Assembly: GCA_017307755.1 (NCBI GenBank)
Contig: JAFKGQ010000003.1
Span: 62,001 to 126,000, forward strand
DNA from: Chitinophagaceae bacterium
GTDB taxonomy: Bacteria > Bacteroidota > Bacteroidia > Chitinophagales > Chitinophagaceae
Reading direction: 5' to 3'
Length of the DNA: 64,000 nt
In this document: positions 60,541 to 64,000 of the stretch, in pieces
Layout of the letters: each line of letters starts with the position of its first letter
Position numbering within the stretch: position 1 is the stretch's first letter
The notes under the pieces: generated by a model
Database searches by the model: none
The model's input: only the letters and a program-made list of their open reading frames with translations
What the model was told of the DNA's origin: nothing
Program-made: the position numbers and the translations under genes

Positions 60541-62334
60541 ATGAGTGCCTCAACCGACAAAAAACAAGCCCTCAAAGGGGCTGAATGGCTGATAAAAGAA
60601 AGCAATGCCTTTGAAACCTTTATCCCGGAGGATTTCAATGAAGAGCAACGAATGGTAAAGGACATGTGCAATGCTTTTCTGGATGCGGAAGTGCTGCCTG
60701 TGATCGACCGCATCGACAAACTGGAGCAAGGGCTGATGCCTTCTCTTATTCAAAAGGCGGGAGAGCAGGGGTTGCTGGGAGTGGCTGTTCCGGAGGATTT
60801 GGGGGGACTGGGGAAGGACTTTATCACGGCTACTCTTGTGAACGAGGGGCTCGGCGGTGGTTTTTCATTTTCCGTCGGCGTTTCCGCCCACACTGGTATC
60901 GGCACCCTGCCGATCCTTTATTTTGGTACGCCGGAGCAGAAGAAGAAATATATTCCCAAGCTGGCCAGCGGCGAATGGAAAGGCTCCTATGGATTAACGG
61001 AGCCGAACAGCGGCAGTGACGCGCTGGGCGCCAAGACCACGGCCAAATTATCCGCTGATGGAAAGTTCTATCTGTTGAATGGCCAGAAATGCTGGATAAC
61101 CAACGGCGGCTTTGCGGATATCTATACGGTGTTTGCCAAGATCGACGGAGACAAGTTCTCCGCCTTTATTGTGGAGAGAGAGTTTGAGGGTTTTACCCAG
61201 GGGCCGGAGGAGCATAAGATGGGGATCAAGGGCAGCAGTACTGTGCAATTGTATTTCCAGGACTGCAAGGTGCCGGCGGAAAACCTTTTAGGAGAGATAG
61301 GGAAAGGGCATATCATCGCATTCAACATATTGAACATAGGCAGGCTGAAATTATGTGCCGCTGCGCTCGGCGGAGCCAAGCGGGCACTCTCGACCACCAT
61401 CCAGTATGCCACCACGCGCGAGCAGTTCAAGACGGCCATTGCCAATTTTGGCGCCATCAAGAATAAGCTGGCGGAGATGGCCATCCAGATCTGGACGGCG
61501 GAAAGCGCGCTGTACCGTACGGCCAAATGGATCGATGACAAGGAGGTGGAACTGGTGTCCGCGGGCAAACCTTTTAACGAGGCATTGCTGGGCGCTGCAG
61601 AGGAATATGCCATTGAATGCGCCATCCTGAAAGTATTTGGCAGCGAAGCGCTGGACTTTGTGGTGGACGAGGGGGTACAGGTTCACGGCGGCAACGGGTA
61701 CAGCGATGAATACATTATCTCGAAAGCATATCGGGACAGCCGGATCAACCGGATTTATGAGGGTACGAATGAGATCAACCGGCTGTTGACGGTGGACATG
61801 GTGTTAAAGCGTGCCATGAAAGGCAGGCTGGATATCATGGGGCCTGCCATGGCGGTATCAAAAGAGCTGATGAGCATCCCGGAATTCGGCAGTGATGATG
61901 AAACCCCGTTTGCCAGGGAGAAGAAGGCGATCCGCAATTTTAAAAAAGCCATATTGATGACTGCCGGCGGGGCTGCGCAGAAGCTGATGGCCAAGCTGGA
62001 AGGTGAACAGGAGGTATTGATGCATGTAGCGGACATGGCTATAGCGACCTTTGTGGCGGAGAGCGCCTTATTAAGGGCGGAGAAGCTGGTGGACCAGCGG
62101 GGAGAGGCTGCCTGCTCTTTTGAATTGGATATTATGCGGACCCATCTGTACGATGCGGCCGACCTGATCCATAAGGCCGGGAAGGATGCCATCAACGCTT
62201 TTGCGGATGGGGACGAGCAACGTATGATGCTGCTGGGTTTAAAACGTTTTACCAAGGTAGACCCTTTTAACAGCAAGGAGGCAAAAAGAAGAATAGCTGC
62301 CAGGCTGACGGCAGACAATAAGTATCCACTATAG
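60541..62334 (+). CDS. Acyl-CoA dehydrogenase (large, with C-terminal extension)
   Basis: 597 residues. FAD enzyme that introduces the first double bond in acyl-CoA beta-oxidation. Patterns: YGLTEPNSGSDALG near residue 160, the middle beta domain, and VQVHGGNGYSDEYIISKAYRDSRINRIYEGTNEI near 380-415. The Glu in IYEGTNEI is the catalytic base position in most families. The last ~170 residues form an extra helical domain as in the AidB/VLCAD-type enzymes. A terminator follows about 55 nt after the stop. Confidence 0.93.
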   Translation: MSASTDKKQALKGAEWLIKESNAFETFIPEDFNEEQRMVKDMCNAFLDAEVLPVIDRIDKLEQGLMPSLIQKAGEQGLLGVAVPEDLGGLGKDFITATLVNEGLGGGFSFSVGVSAHTGIGTLPILYFGTPEQKKKYIPKLASGEWKGSYGLTEPNSGSDALGAKTTAKLSADGKFYLLNGQKCWITNGGFADIYTVFAKIDGDKFSAFIVEREFEGFTQGPEEHKMGIKGSSTVQLYFQDCKVPAENLLGEIGKGHIIAFNILNIGRLKLCAAALGGAKRALSTTIQYATTREQFKTAIANFGAIKNKLAEMAIQIWTAESALYRTAKWIDDKEVELVSAGKPFNEALLGAAEEYAIECAILKVFGSEALDFVVDEGVQVHGGNGYSDEYIISKAYRDSRINRIYEGTNEINRLLTVDMVLKRAMKGRLDIMGPAMAVSKELMSIPEFGSDDETPFAREKKAIRNFKKAILMTAGGAAQKLMAKLEGEQEVLMHVADMAIATFVAESALLRAEKLVDQRGEAACSFELDIMRTHLYDAADLIHKAGKDAINAFADGDEQRMMLLGLKRFTKVDPFNSKEAKRRIAARLTADNKYPL

Positions 62335-62386
62335 TCAACACGACCCCTGAGGGGATCCATAGACGAGTCAAACATGAGAGCGCGGA

Positions 62387-62420
62387 GGCCCCCTACCAAA
62401 TAAAGTAGGGCGGCCTTTTT
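62387..62420 (+). terminator. Rho-independent terminator after the acyl-CoA dehydrogenase
   Basis: Stem GGCC-CCCTAC (62387-62396) with GTAGGG-C-GGCC (62405-62415), ten pairs with one bulged C, followed by TTTTT (62416-62420). It separates the MarR/acyl-CoA dehydrogenase unit from the amidase gene. Confidence 0.7.
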
Positions 62421-62444
62421 CGTTTACAGGTGCTATATTTGAAG

Positions 62445-63629
62445 ATGCGGCGAATCGTAATGTATCTTGTTTTTGTCCTCCCCGGATTGTCCGTCTCTGC
62501 CCAGGACAGTGTCTGGTGGGCGCGGACCACCGGCAAATTTCCTTTTATGGAATATGGCATCGGAGAGGACAGGCTGGGCGGCGCTAAACTGGGGTTCCTC
62601 GATTCGAATGTCCTGGTGAAGATTGTGGATAGCTTTTCCACTGATTACAAGATCCAGCTATCTGCGGCCCATACCGCCTATATTGCCAAGACCAGTGTCA
62701 TACCTTTCCACAAACAAGCGGCCCGCCGCATAGCGCACAATACCCATCTCAGCGGCAATATAAAAGTATATGGGGATACGGCTGTCGATGTCGTCGCGGT
62801 CACCCTGGATGAACGGCTACCCTATCATGCTTTTCAAATGATAGACCCCTCCCGGATCGCGGTGGATATTTTTGGCGTCACCAGCAATACGAATTGGATC
62901 ACCCAACTCCGTACGGTCAAAGAGATAAAAAATACCTGGTATGAACAGGTGGAGGACGATGTGTTGCGGGTATATATCCAGCTAAAACATACCCAGCATT
63001 GGGGTTTTGGCCTGGAGTACGACAGTACGGGCCGGCGGCTGATGGTAAAGGTAAAACGACAGCCGCCGACACTGGATATCAGGAAGCTGCGGATCGCCAT
63101 CGACGCCGGTCATGGGGGCGACAACCCCGGGGCTGACGGGGTCACCAGTCATATCCTGGAGAAGGACTATACGCTGCTGATAGCAAACGAGGTGCAAAAG
63201 ACGCTGAAGAAAATGGGCGTTCAGCACGTTTTTATGACCCGGATAAAGGACACTTCGCTCTCTATGCCGGAGAGGATGGAACTGTTGAAACAATTCAACC
63301 CCCATCTGCTGATAAGCATTCATCTCAATTCCGCCAGTTCGGACACGGTGCAGGGGACAAGTACCTATTACAGGTACATCGGTTTCAGACCATTGAGCAT
63401 AGCGATATTGAACCAAATGCTTACATTAAAGCTAAAAGAATACGGGAATGTAGGAAATTTCAATTTTTCGCTCAACGGTCCCACTGATTACCCGAATGCC
63501 CTGGTGGAAGTTGCTTTTCTCAGCAACCCCGAAGACGAGAAAAAAATATTGAACCCTGTATTCCGTAAAGCCGTTGCAGGCAAGATATATCTCGGTATCG
63601 TGGACTGGTTAAATCAATTAAAACTATGA
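62445..63629 (+). CDS. N-acetylmuramoyl-L-alanine amidase with AMIN-like domain
   Basis: 394 residues. Signal peptide (to ~20, LSVSAQ), an AMIN-like beta domain at ~90-165 that targets the septal envelope, and an Amidase_3 catalytic domain from ~210. Zinc ligands are visible: His in IAIDAGHGG, Glu in HILEKDYTL, His in LISIHLNS; catalytic Glu in LVEVAFLSN. It cleaves the lactyl-amide bond between the glycan and peptide of peptidoglycan in the periplasm. The ATG at 62445 is preferred over a GTG at 62430. Its stop overlaps the next gene by four bases. Confidence 0.92.
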   Translation: MRRIVMYLVFVLPGLSVSAQDSVWWARTTGKFPFMEYGIGEDRLGGAKLGFLDSNVLVKIVDSFSTDYKIQLSAAHTAYIAKTSVIPFHKQAARRIAHNTHLSGNIKVYGDTAVDVVAVTLDERLPYHAFQMIDPSRIAVDIFGVTSNTNWITQLRTVKEIKNTWYEQVEDDVLRVYIQLKHTQHWGFGLEYDSTGRRLMVKVKRQPPTLDIRKLRIAIDAGHGGDNPGADGVTSHILEKDYTLLIANEVQKTLKKMGVQHVFMTRIKDTSLSMPERMELLKQFNPHLLISIHLNSASSDTVQGTSTYYRYIGFRPLSIAILNQMLTLKLKEYGNVGNFNFSLNGPTDYPNALVEVAFLSNPEDEKKILNPVFRKAVAGKIYLGIVDWLNQLKL

Positions 63630-64000
63630 ACGGATATCTGATGCAGGAAGCGGATATTGTTGCAGGGGAGGATAATTTTATAGAGAGCCGTTCTCCTGAG
63701 AACCAGTTCGGGGTCGTCTTTGAGGACAATGGGGAAACCGGCTATTTTTATGCAATAGAAATGGAAAAGGAAGGGGATGGGTACAGGATCCTGGATGCCC
63801 TGCATATTTATGAGGGGTCGGAATTCGGCAAGACCAACCTTAAGATCGTATGGTCGAGGGACTGGTTGAAATGCGCGCTGGTGCTGGATGGATATTGCCA
63901 CGCGATCTTTGATTTTGCCGCACAGGGCGGTTATAATATCAATGAATTCCCTCCCCTTAACAGTATATGGACAAAAGGAGGGCGAAAATTGACGAATGAA
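63626..64000 (+). CDS. DUF2251-like protein, truncated at the window edge
   Basis: 125 codons from the ATG at 63626 (overlapping the amidase stop, ATGA) to the window end without a stop. Pattern: FIESRSPENQFGVVFEDNGETGYFYAIEM near the N-terminus and LHIYEGSEFGKTNLKIVWSRDWLKCALVLDGYCHAIFDF further on. This is the usual order of the small DUF2251 family, recalled without a search. Function unknown. Cotranscribed with the amidase. Confidence 0.65.
   Translation, partial: MNGYLMQEADIVAGEDNFIESRSPENQFGVVFEDNGETGYFYAIEMEKEGDGYRILDALHIYEGSEFGKTNLKIVWSRDWLKCALVLDGYCHAIFDFAAQGGYNINEFPPLNSIWTKGGRKLTNE

Noticed and set aside
1..64000. CRISPR arrays, insertion sequences, integrases, rRNA genes
   Set aside because: None was seen: no regular repeats with spacers, no transposase or integrase motifs, and no rRNA-like stretches were noticed on reading both strands.

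Overview
The window is a chromosomal segment of a Bacteroidota bacterium, most likely of the Chitinophagaceae (Chitinophaga/Niastella-like). The case rests on two SusC/SusD transporter pairs with ECF sigma/FecR regulators, a GLPGLI-family protein, an alternative complex III (ACIII) operon joined to an aa3-type oxidase operon, futalosine-route menaquinone synthesis (MqnC), and several promoters of the Bacteroidota type (TTG, about 19 nt, TAnnTTTG). All calls come from reading the sequence; no database search was possible.

Layout. 1-8.7 kb (mostly minus strand): the start of a PD-(D/E)XK nuclease-like gene cut by the window edge; a fused alpha-beta 2-oxoacid dehydrogenase E1; a small holin-like membrane protein; an AT-rich FAD-monooxygenase/MarR pair with a visible autoregulatory promoter; and a protease cluster (two M16 peptidases, one without the zinc motif, plus a retropepsin-like aspartyl protease with a PDZ domain). 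8.9-21.1 kb: mqnC, a large hybrid histidine kinase, an OmpR-type two-component system divergent from a GLPGLI gene, an M19 dipeptidase, a candidate small RNA, a VOC protein, a carboxypeptidase-regulatory-like protein and purN.

21.3-37.1 kb is the energy core on the plus strand: actA-F (quinol oxidation and electron transfer to cytochrome c), then coxB, coxA, heme O synthase, two subunit III genes and subunit IV, then after a hairpin terminator a SCO copper chaperone and a DUF420/CtaM-like assembly protein. Together these can carry electrons from menaquinol to oxygen, and mqnC supplies part of the menaquinone route. 37.1-41.4 kb (minus): an alkyltransferase-like protein, an FtsX-type permease, an NTF2-like protein, a DUF5522 protein and trmB.

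41.5-55.1 kb holds two complete sigma-FecR-SusC-SusD loci arranged as mirror images, meeting head-on at a shared terminator near 48.6 kb. Both carry, between fecR and susC, a Rho-independent terminator pointing against the operon, which suggests antisense RNAs at the 5' end of each susC. 55.6-55.9 kb carries the oddest object here: a 169-nt tRNA-like RNA with good acceptor, D and T arms but a variable-arm position expanded by about 90 nt, followed by its own terminator. 56-64 kb: an Lrp/AsnC regulator, a lipoprotein, an operon of hydrolase, glycosyltransferase and OppC-like permease, a MarR regulator with acyl-CoA dehydrogenase, an N-acetylmuramoyl-L-alanine amidase and a truncated DUF2251-like gene.
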